Source of the DNA: Elusimicrobiales bacterium
GTDB lineage: Bacteria; Elusimicrobiota; Elusimicrobia; Elusimicrobiales; UBA9959
Direction: 5' to 3'
Assembly: GCA_028713125.1 (NCBI GenBank)
Contig: JAQTOU010000002.1
Span: 62,001-126,000 of the forward strand
Length of the DNA stretch: 64,000 nt
A program made the translations under genes and the position numbers. This document shows, piece by piece, positions 17,389 through 26,215 of this stretch. The notes below the pieces were generated by a model that saw only the letters and a list, made by a program, of their open reading frames with translations, was not told the DNA's origin and searched no databases. The first letter of the stretch is position 1. Each line of letters starts with the position of its first letter.

Positions 17389-17817
17389 ATGGCAGACGAA
17401 AATAAAAACCAGGCCCAGGACGGGGCGAAGAAACCCGACCAGAAAGTTCAGGCCAAGCGCCGTTACCGCACCGTGGCGTTCGCCCGCGTGTACGTCAACT
17501 GCTCTTTCAACAACACCATCATAACCTTTACCGACGAGAAGGGCGGCGTCATCGCCTGGTCCACTTCCGGCGGCAACGGTTTCCGCGGCACCAAGAAGGG
17601 CACCCCCTTCGCGGCGCAGATCACCGCGGCAAAAGCCTCGGCCAAGGCCGCCGATTACGGCGTGAGGCAGGCCATGGTTTTCGTGAGCGGCCCCGGCCCC
17701 GGGCGCGAGACCGCCATCCGCGGCATCGCCCAGAGCGGCATACACGTGGTCTCCATCAAGGATATCACCCCGATCCCGCACAACGGCTGCAGGCCGCCCA
17801 AGGCGCGCAGAGTATAA
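17389..17817 (+). CDS. rpsK: Ribosomal protein S11
   Basis: S11 lies at the platform of the small subunit, near the Shine-Dalgarno helix. The 142-residue product has an extra charged N-terminus of about 22 residues, then VAFARVYVNCSFNNTIITFT, GFRGTKKGTPFAAQ and the end GIHVVSIKDITPIPHNGCRP. The last part is the classic S11 signature. The start is set by GGAGGA (17371-17376). Confidence 0.97.
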   Translation: MADENKNQAQDGAKKPDQKVQAKRRYRTVAFARVYVNCSFNNTIITFTDEKGGVIAWSTSGGNGFRGTKKGTPFAAQITAAKASAKAADYGVRQAMVFVSGPGPGRETAIRGIAQSGIHVVSIKDITPIPHNGCRPPKARRV

Positions 17818-17863
17818 TAACGCCGTCAAGTACTGACCTGGCGAAACTAGCAAGGAGACTTTA

Positions 17864-18502
17864 ATGTCGAGATATACCGGACCCAGCTGCAAGAAATGCG
17901 TAAAAGTAAGTCAGAAGATGTTCCTCAAGGGAACCAAGTGCCACACTAACTGCCTTGTGGACCGCGCCGCGAAAGCCGAGAAGGACAAGCGCTTCTCCGC
18001 CGGCAAGCGCCCGACCAAGATGTCGGATTACGGCAAACATCTCCGCGAGAAGCAGATAGCCCGCCTCTCCGCCCAGGTGACCGAAGCCCAGTTCAAGCGC
18101 TTCTTCAACAAGGCCTCCAAGGACAAGGGCCAGACCGGCGCGGCCCTGCTGCGCTTCCTGGAAGTCCGCCTCGACAATATAGTGCGGCGCCTCGGTTTCG
18201 CCGTGTCGCTCAAAGCGGCGCGCCAGCTCGTCAACCACGGGCATATCACGGTCAACGGCCGCTGCCTGGATATCCCTTCCGCCATCCTCAAGCCCGGCGA
18301 CGAGGTGTCCATAAACGCGAAGACCGCGGAGACGGTCCTGGTCAAGCAGGGCCTGGAGCACGCCGAGAAGACCACCCAGCGCCCCAGCTTCCTGTCGTGG
18401 GACGCCGGTTCCAAGAAGGGCAAGCTCGTGCGCTGGCCCGACCGCGCGGAGTCAAGCATCTCCGTCGATGAACAGCTCATCGTCGAGTTCTACTCCAAAT
18501 AA
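17864..18502 (+). CDS. rpsD: Ribosomal protein S4, zinc-binding form
   Basis: S4 starts assembly of the 30S body and acts at mRNA entry. The 212-residue product has the zinc form of the N-terminus, with Cys in SCKKCVK and in TKCHTNC, and the central S4 RNA-binding domain with LRRL-type RRLGFAVSLKAARQLVNHGH and the ending SRPSFLSWD-like segment. It is one of three zinc ribosomal proteins in this operon. AAGGAG (17850-17855) precedes the ATG. Confidence 0.97.
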   Translation: MSRYTGPSCKKCVKVSQKMFLKGTKCHTNCLVDRAAKAEKDKRFSAGKRPTKMSDYGKHLREKQIARLSAQVTEAQFKRFFNKASKDKGQTGAALLRFLEVRLDNIVRRLGFAVSLKAARQLVNHGHITVNGRCLDIPSAILKPGDEVSINAKTAETVLVKQGLEHAEKTTQRPSFLSWDAGSKKGKLVRWPDRAESSISVDEQLIVEFYSK

Positions 18503-18541
18503 GCGACGGTTTAATTCTATTCCAAGCAAGCGAGGTTACTA

Positions 18542-19516
18542 ATGGCAACTTTCTCAAAGCAGCTGGTTATTCCCGAAGCCCTCAACATCGACGACAAGTC
18601 GAAGACCGAGAACTACTCCAGGTTCACCGCCGAGCCCTACGAAAAGGGCTACGGCCACACCGTGGGTAATTCCCTGCGCCGCATCCTGCTCTCCAGCCTC
18701 GAGGGCGCGGCCGTGGTGGCCGTGCGCATCAAGGGCGCCAGGCACGAATATTCCGCCGTCAACGGCGTGCAGGAAGACGTGGTGAATATCGTCCTGAACC
18801 TCAAGAAGCTCCGCGTGCGCCTCAAGGGCGAGGGCCCCGAGACCGTGCAGATCTCCGTAAAGGGGAAGAAGGAAGTTAAAGCTTCCGACATCCGCGAGAA
18901 CTCCAACGTCGACATCATCAACAAGGACCTCGTGATAGCCCACGTGGAATCCGGCGCCGAGTTCGAAGCCGAGCTCGAGATCGCCCGCGGTTCCGGCTAC
19001 CTCACTTCCGACGAGATCCGCGCCCGCATGAACCTCCCGATGGAGTTCATCCCCATGGACGCGATCTTCTCCCCGATCCAGAAAGTCCACTACACCGTGG
19101 AGAACGCCCGCGTGGGCCAGCGCACCGACTACGACAAGCTCGTGCTCGAGGTCTGGACCGACGGGACGCTGAGCCCCGCCGCCGCCGTCAGCAACACCGC
19201 CGCGCTGCTGCGCCGCTCCATAATGCCTTTCCTGCCGGCCGAAGAAGCCGCGAAGGAACCCGCCAAGGCCGAGGAAGCCAAGAAAGAAGCCGGCGGCGAG
19301 CTGTCCGGCAAGCTGGACCAGGGCGTGGAGATGATCGAACTCTCCTCCCGCGCGTCCAACTGCCTCAAGGTGGCCGGCATCCGCACGATCGGCGAACTGG
19401 TCCGCAAGTCCGAGGACGACCTGCTGGCCGTGAAGAATTTCGGGCAGAAATCGCTCGACGAGATCAAGGAAAAGCTCAAAGAGATGGGCCTTGACCTCGG
19501 CATGAAGATAGACTAA
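18542..19516 (+). CDS. rpoA: RNA polymerase alpha subunit
   Basis: Alpha starts assembly of RNA polymerase and its C-terminal domain binds promoter DNA and activators. The 324-residue protein has the N-terminal domain with TVGNSLRRILLSSLEGAAVV and the C-terminal domain (about 258-324) with two helix-hairpin-helix motifs, SSRASNCLKVAGIRTIGEL and VKNFGQKSLDEIKEKL. The linker (about 235-257) is an Ala/Glu/Lys-rich stretch. It is flanked by rpsD and rplQ as usual. Confidence 0.98.
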   Translation: MATFSKQLVIPEALNIDDKSKTENYSRFTAEPYEKGYGHTVGNSLRRILLSSLEGAAVVAVRIKGARHEYSAVNGVQEDVVNIVLNLKKLRVRLKGEGPETVQISVKGKKEVKASDIRENSNVDIINKDLVIAHVESGAEFEAELEIARGSGYLTSDEIRARMNLPMEFIPMDAIFSPIQKVHYTVENARVGQRTDYDKLVLEVWTDGTLSPAAAVSNTAALLRRSIMPFLPAEEAAKEPAKAEEAKKEAGGELSGKLDQGVEMIELSSRASNCLKVAGIRTIGELVRKSEDDLLAVKNFGQKSLDEIKEKLKEMGLDLGMKID

Positions 19517-19537
19517 GATTATTTTTAAGGAACCCTT

Positions 19538-19879
19538 ATGATAAACAACCTGGGCGCCAGAAAACTTTCAAGGACCGGCTCTCACCGCCGGGCGATGTTC
19601 TCCAACATGGCTACGAGCCTCCTGCTGCACGAGAAGGTGGAAACCACCCTCCCGAAGGCCAAGGAACTCCGCCGCGTGGTGGAGCGCGTGATCGCCGACG
19701 CGAAGAACAACCGCCGCGTCGAAGTCCGCCGCATCATCAAAGATAAAGTCGTGTACCACAAGGTGTTCGACGTGCTCGCCCCCCGCTACAAAGAGCGGCC
19801 CGGCGGCTTTACCCGCATCCTCAAGCTCGGCGCCCGCAGGGGCGACGCGGCCGAAGCGGCGCTGGTTAAACTGGTTTAA
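19538..19879 (+). CDS. rplQ: Ribosomal protein L17
   Basis: L17 is near the tunnel exit. The 113-residue product is normal in length, beginning INNLGARKLSRTGSHRRAMF and containing TTLPKAKELRRVVERVI and the end GGFTRILKLGARRGDAAEAA. AAGGAAC-type purines (19528-19533) precede the start. It is the last ribosomal gene here; mreB starts only 12 nt later with no terminator, so the shape genes may share the transcript. Confidence 0.97.
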   Translation: MINNLGARKLSRTGSHRRAMFSNMATSLLLHEKVETTLPKAKELRRVVERVIADAKNNRRVEVRRIIKDKVVYHKVFDVLAPRYKERPGGFTRILKLGARRGDAAEAALVKLV

Positions 19880-19891
19880 TTCAGGAGCTTA

Positions 19892-20935
19892 ATGGGACTG
19901 TTCGACTACTTTTTCAGCCTGTTCTCCAACGATATCGGGATAGATCTCGGCACCGCGAATACCCTTGTATATGTAAAAGGCAAGGGTATCGTGCTGCGTG
20001 AGCCTTCCGTCGTCGCGATAGACAAGAACAGGCGGAAAGTGCTGGCCGTGGGCGCGGAAGCCAAGCTGATGCTGGGCCGCACCCCGTCGAACATCGTCGC
20101 CGTGCGCCCGCTCCGGAACGGCGTGATCGCCGACTTCGAACTCACACAGGAGCTCATAAAATATTTCATCCGCAAGGTGCATAACAGGCGCAGCCTGCTG
20201 CATCCCCGCATAGTGATAGGCATCCCGTCGGGCATAACCGAAGTGGAGAAGCGCGCCGTGCAGGAATCCGCCGAACAGGCGGGCGCCCGCGAGGTGCAGC
20301 TTATAGAGGAGCCTATGGCCGCCGCCATAGGTTCGGACCTCCCGGTTTCTGAGCCTCACGCCAGCATGATATGCGATATAGGCGGCGGCACCACCGAGGT
20401 GGCGGTCATCTCGCTGGGCGGCATGGTCGTAGCGAAGTCCATCGACGTGGCCGGGGACGAGATGGACGAGTGCATAGTGCAGTATTTCCGGCGCAAGCAC
20501 AATTTAGTCATAGGCGAAACTACCGCGGAAGAGGTAAAGATACAGATCGGTTCGGTTTTCCCTTTAAAAGAAGAAAAAACGATTGAAGTTAAGGGCAGGG
20601 ACCAGGCCAAGGGGCTGCCCAAGACGATTCTTGTGACTTCTGAAGAGATAAGGCAGGCCCTCATGGAGCCTGTCCAGCTGATAGTGGACGTGATCAAGCA
20701 GGTGCTGGAGGCTACTCCGCCCGAACTTTCCTCGGACCTCGTGGACCGCGGGATGGTGCTGGCCGGCGGCGGCTCGCTCCTGCGCGGTTTCCCGGAGCTG
20801 ATCCGGCAGGAAACCGAACTGCCCGTCCACAGGGCTGCCGATCCTTTGAGCTGTGTCGCCTTGGGTTGCGGTAAGTATCTTGAAGAGCTGGATAAGATCC
20901 AGCGGCCCGAATTCCTGAATTCCTACCGCAGCTGA
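19892..20935 (+). CDS. mreB: Rod shape-determining protein MreB
   Basis: MreB is the bacterial actin that guides lateral wall synthesis. The 347-residue protein begins [20 protein letters not shown]; the short membrane-attaching helix precedes the phosphate-binding [10 protein letters not shown]. It also shows [29 protein letters not shown] and [15 protein letters not shown], the nucleotide-binding motifs. A start ATG with GGAG upstream lies 12 nt after rplQ. Together with the next four genes it forms the elongasome set. Confidence 0.98.
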   Translation: MGLFDYFFSLFSNDIGIDLGTANTLVYVKGKGIVLREPSVVAIDKNRRKVLAVGAEAKLMLGRTPSNIVAVRPLRNGVIADFELTQELIKYFIRKVHNRRSLLHPRIVIGIPSGITEVEKRAVQESAEQAGAREVQLIEEPMAAAIGSDLPVSEPHASMICDIGGGTTEVAVISLGGMVVAKSIDVAGDEMDECIVQYFRRKHNLVIGETTAEEVKIQIGSVFPLKEEKTIEVKGRDQAKGLPKTILVTSEEIRQALMEPVQLIVDVIKQVLEATPPELSSDLVDRGMVLAGGGSLLRGFPELIRQETELPVHRAADPLSCVALGCGKYLEELDKIQRPEFLNSYRS

Positions 20936-20987
20936 CCCCTTTAGAGGGGCGGGCGGTTTTCAGGAGGGGTCCTCAAGGCGATAGGCG

Positions 20988-21845
20988 ATGAGCAGAGAAA
21001 AGGACGCAGCTAACTACGCGGTAGTTTTTTTTGCCGTCCTGTCGGTCCTCCTCCTTATTTTCCCCGCATCAAAAATAGCGCATACGGCCCGGATCGTGGC
21101 CAGCTACAGTCTTTACCCCTCGCTGCATTACGGCGCCCGGTACGGGTATTTCGTGCGCAACGTCCCGGCTAATTTCGTCTCGCTGCTGAGCACGGACCAG
21201 GAGAACCGCGCCCTCAGGGAGAAGGTGAAGGATCTCGAGGTGAAGCTCCTTAACGCCTCCGCGGCGGTTTCCGAGAACGAGCGGCTCGCGCAGGAGCTGA
21301 GGCTTTCCCATACCCTGCCCTGGGCCGGCTCCTGGGCCAGGGTGGTCAATAAGACGCCGTCCGACTGGTACGGCTCCTTCTTCATAAGCAAGGGTTCGGA
21401 TGACGGCATAGAAGTGAACGACACCGTCCTCGGCATGCAGGAGGGCCGCGCCGGGCTGGCGGGCCGCGTGTTCGAGGTTTACCCCAAATTTTCTAAGGTC
21501 CTGCTGATCACCAACAGCGCCGCCTCCGCGGTCTGCTCGATCGCGCCGTCCGGGCTTGAGGCGCTGGTGGAGGGCAAGGGCACCTGGCTGCTGAAGGTTA
21601 ACTATGTCCCGGAGCAGTCGGAACTGGCGGAGGGCGCGGAGATCACTACCGCTTCCGGCGGCCTGCTTTTCCCGGCCGGCGTGCCGGTAGGCAAAGTGAC
21701 CAAGGTCTACCCGAGGGAATCTTTCATGAATTTCATCACTGCCGACGTGACGCCGGCCGTGGACCTGAACACGCTTAAAGAGGTCTTCGTCGTGAGGCGG
21801 CACCTGCAGCAGGAAAATATTCCGGCGGCCGGAGCGGAACGCTGA
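20988..21845 (+). CDS. mreC: Rod shape-determining protein MreC
   Basis: MreC is a bitopic membrane protein that links MreB to periplasmic enzymes. The 285-residue protein has a membrane segment at about residues 9-32, a coiled coil at about 70-110 (ENRALREKVKDLEVKLLNA), and two beta-barrel domains after it. It overlaps mreD by one base. Typical length and order; no motif for catalysis is expected. Confidence 0.93.
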   Translation: MSREKDAANYAVVFFAVLSVLLLIFPASKIAHTARIVASYSLYPSLHYGARYGYFVRNVPANFVSLLSTDQENRALREKVKDLEVKLLNASAAVSENERLAQELRLSHTLPWAGSWARVVNKTPSDWYGSFFISKGSDDGIEVNDTVLGMQEGRAGLAGRVFEVYPKFSKVLLITNSAASAVCSIAPSGLEALVEGKGTWLLKVNYVPEQSELAEGAEITTASGGLLFPAGVPVGKVTKVYPRESFMNFITADVTPAVDLNTLKEVFVVRRHLQQENIPAAGAER

Positions 21846-22324
21846 TGGCTATAATCCTCGAGATCCTCCTGTACCTGGCCTCCGGCACTTTTTACTGGTG
21901 GTGGACGCAGAACCTGGCCTTTTTCGGCCTCGCGCCCAATTTTATCTTCGCGGCGGCCCTGAGCGCGGCCATCCTCGCCGGACCGGTGAAGGCCGTGGCC
22001 TGGGGTTTTTTCCTGGGGCTTTACGCCGACATCCTGGGAGTCAGCGCTTTCGGCGGCTACGCGCTCACTTATTCGCTGATGGCTTACGCCGTCTACGTCG
22101 TGAAGCGCCACTTCGACATGGACAGCTTTTTCTCCCAGCTGGTCGCAGCGCTTTCCCTTTCCTGGATCAGCATGTTTTTCTACCAGGGGCTCAGCCTTGT
22201 TTTTTTCAGGATAAATCCCACCGGCCTTAAAATTTTCCTTACGGAACCTTTCCTGAACGCGCTGGCAGTGCCGGTCGTGTTCCAGGTGTTCTACTGGCTC
22301 AAGCGGCGGACAGGGATACTATGA
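21845..22324 (+). CDS. mreD: Rod shape-determining protein MreD
   Basis: A small polytopic membrane protein of 159 residues with about five hydrophobic segments. It is not conserved enough to recognise by motif alone, but it stands between mreC and mrdA with 1- and 4-nt overlaps. The GLYADILGVSAFGGYALTY stretch is typical of MreD. It partners with MreC in the elongasome. Confidence 0.9.
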   Translation: MAIILEILLYLASGTFYWWWTQNLAFFGLAPNFIFAAALSAAILAGPVKAVAWGFFLGLYADILGVSAFGGYALTYSLMAYAVYVVKRHFDMDSFFSQLVAALSLSWISMFFYQGLSLVFFRINPTGLKIFLTEPFLNALAVPVVFQVFYWLKRRTGIL

Positions 22325-24177
22325 TCGACCGCCAGATACCGCAGGAAAGGCTCGAGCTGCTCTGGATACTGGCCTACGCGGCCGCGCTCATCTTCATCCT
22401 GCGGCTGGTGAACCTGCAGGTGCTGGGCGGGGCGCATTACAGGGAGATCGCGGAAAAGAACCGGACCCAGATCATAGCCCAGGCCGCGCCGCGCGGGCGC
22501 ATCTTCTCCTCCGATGAAGTTGCGCTGGTCACCAGCAAACCTTCTTTCAGCCTCATTTATTTCCCAGGCCAGGCGAAAAGCGGCGCCGAGATAGACCGCA
22601 TGGCCAGGGCCCTGGCCAGGCCGCTGGGCGCCGATTTCGACGCGCTGCGCAAGAATATTTACAAAGCGGCTTCGAGGGAGAAGCCGGTGCGCCTGGCGGA
22701 AAACCTGCCGCCCAAGATCATGCTGGCCCTTTCGGAGCTCAAGGCCGTGTATCCCGGCGTGGACGTTATCGTCGAGGCCAGGCGCTATTACCCCTTCGGC
22801 GCGTATCTCAGCCACCTGGTTGGCTACATAGGGAAGATGGACCCCAAGGAATGGGCCTCCCGCTCCAGGGACAAAAATTATTCCATGGACTCGCGGCTGG
22901 GCAAGGCCGGCCTGGAGCAGATGTACGAGAAGGAACTCAAGGGCAAGGACGGCGGGATCTACCTGGAGGTGGACTCCAGGGGCAAGCTTAACAGGGTGCT
23001 GGAAAGCCGCAAGTGGGTTCCCGGCGCCGACATTTTCCTGACCATAGATTCTAAAGCGCAGGCCGCCGCGGAGGAGGGCCTGAAGAAATCCATCAGCGGC
23101 AAGGGGGCCGTGGTGGCGCTGGACCCGCGGACGGGGGCCATCATCGCTTTCGCCTCCGCCCCAGATTATGATCCCAATATGTTCGTGCTGTCAGGCTCCG
23201 AAAGGGAAGGGCTGCCGGCGGGCAAGACCCTGCCCGAGTTCAACGTGGCGCTGCAGGGCAGCTATCCGCCCGGCTCAATTTTCAAGATAATCACCGCCGC
23301 CGCTATCCTCGAATCCGGCCGTGTCGGCACCGACGAGAAGTTCTATTGTCCCGGCTACTACGACGCCGGCAGCCGCGTTTTTAAATGCTGGGACAAGAAG
23401 GGGCATGGGCAGGTGTCTTTTATCGACGGCCTGGCCAAATCCTGCGACGTTTACTTCTATAACGCCGGCCAGCGCGCGGGCGCCCTGGCGATAGAGAAGC
23501 AGGCGCGGGCTTTCCGGCTGGGGCAGATCTCCGGCATCCCTCTGTCCGGCGAGAAGCCTGGCAACGTTTTCGGCCCGAGCCTGCGCGCCGCCAAGAAAAG
23601 CTACTGGTTCATAGGCGATACGCTGAACCAGGCCATAGGCCAGGGCGAGACCCTGATGACCCCGATGCAGGCCGCCGGCGAGATCGCCGCGGTCGCCAAC
23701 GGGGGGGTCTTTCACCGCCCTTATTACGTGGACCGCATAGTTAAAAGCGACGGCCAGCTTTTTTACCAGGGCAAACCCGAGACTTTGAGCCGCATACAGC
23801 TGAAAGACAGCACCTGGCAACTTATCAGGGAAGGCTTGCGCAGCGTGGTGGAGGCGGGTACGGGCCAGGCCGGAAAAATAGCCGGCGCCGAGATCTACGG
23901 CAAGACCGGAACGGCGCAGAACCCGCAGGGGAAGGACCATGCCTGGTTCGTAGCTTACGCCACCGTCAACGACGAGCCCTCCAAGATAGCGGTGGCCGTG
24001 CTGGTGGAGCACGGCGAGCACGGGGCCTCGGCGGCCGTGCCTATAGCGAAAGCCGTGATAGAGGCCGCCCTGCGCTCGGAACTTCCGGCTAAAAACGCGC
24101 CGGCCTCCCTGCCCAGGCTGCCCCATGGCCCGAAACTTCCGCTGCCTTCCGTGCTGCATCCCGGGAGCACCATATGA
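22321..24177 (+). CDS. mrdA: Penicillin-binding protein 2 (rod-shape transpeptidase)
   Basis: PBP2 cross-links peptidoglycan during elongation. The 618-residue protein has an N-terminal membrane anchor (about 15-33), a dimerisation part with the family motif RGRIFSSDEVAL, and a transpeptidase domain. The catalytic residues are S319-x-x-K322, S374-C-D376 and K528-T-G530. It overlaps mreD and rodA by 4 nt each, supporting tight coupling. A Pro-rich C-terminal tail of about 25 residues follows the catalytic domain. Confidence 0.97.
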   Translation: MIDRQIPQERLELLWILAYAAALIFILRLVNLQVLGGAHYREIAEKNRTQIIAQAAPRGRIFSSDEVALVTSKPSFSLIYFPGQAKSGAEIDRMARALARPLGADFDALRKNIYKAASREKPVRLAENLPPKIMLALSELKAVYPGVDVIVEARRYYPFGAYLSHLVGYIGKMDPKEWASRSRDKNYSMDSRLGKAGLEQMYEKELKGKDGGIYLEVDSRGKLNRVLESRKWVPGADIFLTIDSKAQAAAEEGLKKSISGKGAVVALDPRTGAIIAFASAPDYDPNMFVLSGSEREGLPAGKTLPEFNVALQGSYPPGSIFKIITAAAILESGRVGTDEKFYCPGYYDAGSRVFKCWDKKGHGQVSFIDGLAKSCDVYFYNAGQRAGALAIEKQARAFRLGQISGIPLSGEKPGNVFGPSLRAAKKSYWFIGDTLNQAIGQGETLMTPMQAAGEIAAVANGGVFHRPYYVDRIVKSDGQLFYQGKPETLSRIQLKDSTWQLIREGLRSVVEAGTGQAGKIAGAEIYGKTGTAQNPQGKDHAWFVAYATVNDEPSKIAVAVLVEHGEHGASAAVPIAKAVIEAALRSELPAKNAPASLPRLPHGPKLPLPSVLHPGSTI

Positions 24178-25514
24178 TCTTCACCCCCCAGGGAGGGCTT
24201 AAAAAAGGCAGGATAGACTGGGTGCTTTTCCTGGCCGCGATGTTCCTGCTTGCGCTGGGCACGATAGCTATTTTTTCCTCGGTGGCGGTGCTGCCCGGCC
24301 AGGCCCGCATAATCAGGGTGCAGCTAATAGCCATACCGTTGGCCATCCTCGTCTTCGGCGCGGCCTGGAGCCTTAACTACCAGGTCTACCAGGACCAGTG
24401 GAAATTCGTTTACGGCGTGATCCTGGCTTCTCTCGTCGGAGTTCTTCTGTTCGGAGTTGTGGACAAGGGCGCCAAATCCTGGTACCGCCTCCCGTATTTT
24501 TCCATACAGCCTTCCGAGTTCGCCCGCGTCGGGCTTATCCTGGTGCTGGCTAATTTCCTGGACAAGCGCATTTCCAAGATAAAGGAACTCCCCACGGTGC
24601 TGGGCGCTTTCGCGCTGTGCGTGCCGGTGTTCCTGCTCCTTATAAAGCAGCCGGACTTTTCCGCGATCCTGATAACCTTCCCGGTGGTCCTGATCATGCT
24701 CTTCGCCTCGGGCGCGAGCCTTTTCCACCTTTTCATCATACTCGGCTACGCCTTCATCTCCGCGCTTTTCCCCGTCCTCTGGAGCATCATTACCCTTACC
24801 CCCGAGCTCCTGGACAACGTCCTGGTAAACTATTTTTTCCATCTTTCCGATTCCTGGTTCAGCGCTTCCGCCTTCATGGCCTCCGTGGTCTTCGGCTGCT
24901 GGCTGCTCTGGCGTCTTTCGGTAAGGCTTTACGCAAATGTCTCCGGAGTCTACTTCGCCGGCGCCGCCCTGGTCCTGATGCTGGGCTTTTTCTCCGGCAT
25001 GCTGGTGAAGAACCAGATGAAGGAATACCAGCAGAAGCGGCTTGAAGTTTTCCTTTCCCCGGAGACCGACCCGCGCGGCGCGGGCTACAATCTGCTGCAG
25101 GCGCGCATAGCCATAGGCTCCGGCGGCATACTCGGGCGCGGCGTATTTTCCGGCACCCAGTCGCGCCTCGGCTTCGTGCCCGAGAGGCACACCGACTTCA
25201 TTCTGGCCGTCATCGGCGAGGAGCTGGGTTTCTGGGGCATGCTGCTGGTGACCGGGCTTTACGTGCTGCTGATGCGCAGGACGATGCAGGGCGCGCGGCT
25301 GGCCCGCGACCGGTTCGGCTACCTGGTGAACTGCGGGATCTTCGGCATGTTCCTGGTATATTTCTGCATAAATTTCGGCATGCTTCTGGGGCTGTCGCCG
25401 GTGGCCGGGGTGCCGCTGCCGCTGGTTTCCTACGGCGGCTCCAATTTGGTGGCCACGCTGATGGCGCTGGGCATAGCCGAGTCGGTGTACGCGCGGCGGT
25501 ACGCTTTGGTCTGA
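24174..25514 (+). CDS. rodA: Peptidoglycan glycosyltransferase RodA
   Basis: RodA is the SEDS-family glycan polymerase that works with PBP2. The 446-residue protein has about ten membrane segments. It shows the family features KGAKSWYRLPYFSIQPSEFA with the catalytic-region acidic contexts, the large loop, LGFVPERHTDFILAVIGEE and the end PLPLVSYGGSNLVATLMALG. A ~60-residue hydrophobic insertion between about 205 and 265 makes it longer than usual (~370). It overlaps mrdA by 4 nt. Confidence 0.97.
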   Translation: MIFTPQGGLKKGRIDWVLFLAAMFLLALGTIAIFSSVAVLPGQARIIRVQLIAIPLAILVFGAAWSLNYQVYQDQWKFVYGVILASLVGVLLFGVVDKGAKSWYRLPYFSIQPSEFARVGLILVLANFLDKRISKIKELPTVLGAFALCVPVFLLLIKQPDFSAILITFPVVLIMLFASGASLFHLFIILGYAFISALFPVLWSIITLTPELLDNVLVNYFFHLSDSWFSASAFMASVVFGCWLLWRLSVRLYANVSGVYFAGAALVLMLGFFSGMLVKNQMKEYQQKRLEVFLSPETDPRGAGYNLLQARIAIGSGGILGRGVFSGTQSRLGFVPERHTDFILAVIGEELGFWGMLLVTGLYVLLMRRTMQGARLARDRFGYLVNCGIFGMFLVYFCINFGMLLGLSPVAGVPLPLVSYGGSNLVATLMALGIAESVYARRYALV

Positions 25515-25518
25515 GCTT

Positions 25519-26193
25519 ATGAACGAAGTCCCTAAATCCAGGCTGCGGCTTAAATTCGCCCGGCTAGCGCCGGCGAAAGACCTCAGCCACCTGGAGCAGA
25601 TAAAGGTGCTGCGCGGCAGGGCCGCGGCCAGCGGCCTGAAATTCTGCCAGGCGGCGGGAGGCAAGCCGATGCCGCGCATGGCCTTCGGCCCGGCCGTCTC
25701 GGTGGGCCACGAAAGCCTGTGCGAATACGCCGACCTCTACCTGGAAGAGTTCGTGAGGGAGGACGCGGCGGCGGAGAAGCTGCGGCCGCTGGACGACGCG
25801 TCTTTCCGTCTTATTTCGGCGCGCCGCATCCCGGTATTTTTCCCCTCTATAGAGGCGGCCGTGAACGCGGCCGAGTATTTTATGGAGGCGGAGTTCCCGG
25901 CGGAGTTCTCGCAGGCCGCGGTGGACGCCTTCCTTGCGCTTAAGAATTTGGCTTACGAAAGGGTGAAACCTTCCGGCGAGCGCAAGACGCTGGACGCGAG
26001 AACGCCCGTGCTGGCGGCTTCCTACGATAAGGAGAGCTCGCTGCTGAAGGTCACGCTGAAGCTGGAGCCCGGCAAGAGCGTGAAGCCGGAAATAGTCGCG
26101 GAGCTGATGGCGGGGGGGAAGCCCGTTTTCAGGCGCATAGTGCGCAAGGAACTTTACTGGTTCAATTCGGGCGGGAAGCTGGAAGTATTTTAG
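25519..26193 (+). CDS. TIGR03936 / DUF2344 radical SAM-linked protein
   Basis: This 224-residue protein matches the family described as radical-SAM-linked (TIGR03936, DUF2344): KSRLRLKFARLAPAKDLSHL, then a helix with R, then PMPRMAFGPAVSVGHESLCE. Its job is unknown. In other genomes it is next to or fused with a B12-binding radical SAM protein and upstream of rng. Here rng follows at 22 nt, but the radical SAM partner is absent: rodA is directly upstream. It starts 4 nt after rodA. Confidence 0.8.
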   Translation: MNEVPKSRLRLKFARLAPAKDLSHLEQIKVLRGRAAASGLKFCQAAGGKPMPRMAFGPAVSVGHESLCEYADLYLEEFVREDAAAEKLRPLDDASFRLISARRIPVFFPSIEAAVNAAEYFMEAEFPAEFSQAAVDAFLALKNLAYERVKPSGERKTLDARTPVLAASYDKESSLLKVTLKLEPGKSVKPEIVAELMAGGKPVFRRIVRKELYWFNSGGKLEVF

Positions 26194-26215
26194 CTGACGG
26201 TTTTAAGGAGCATTT

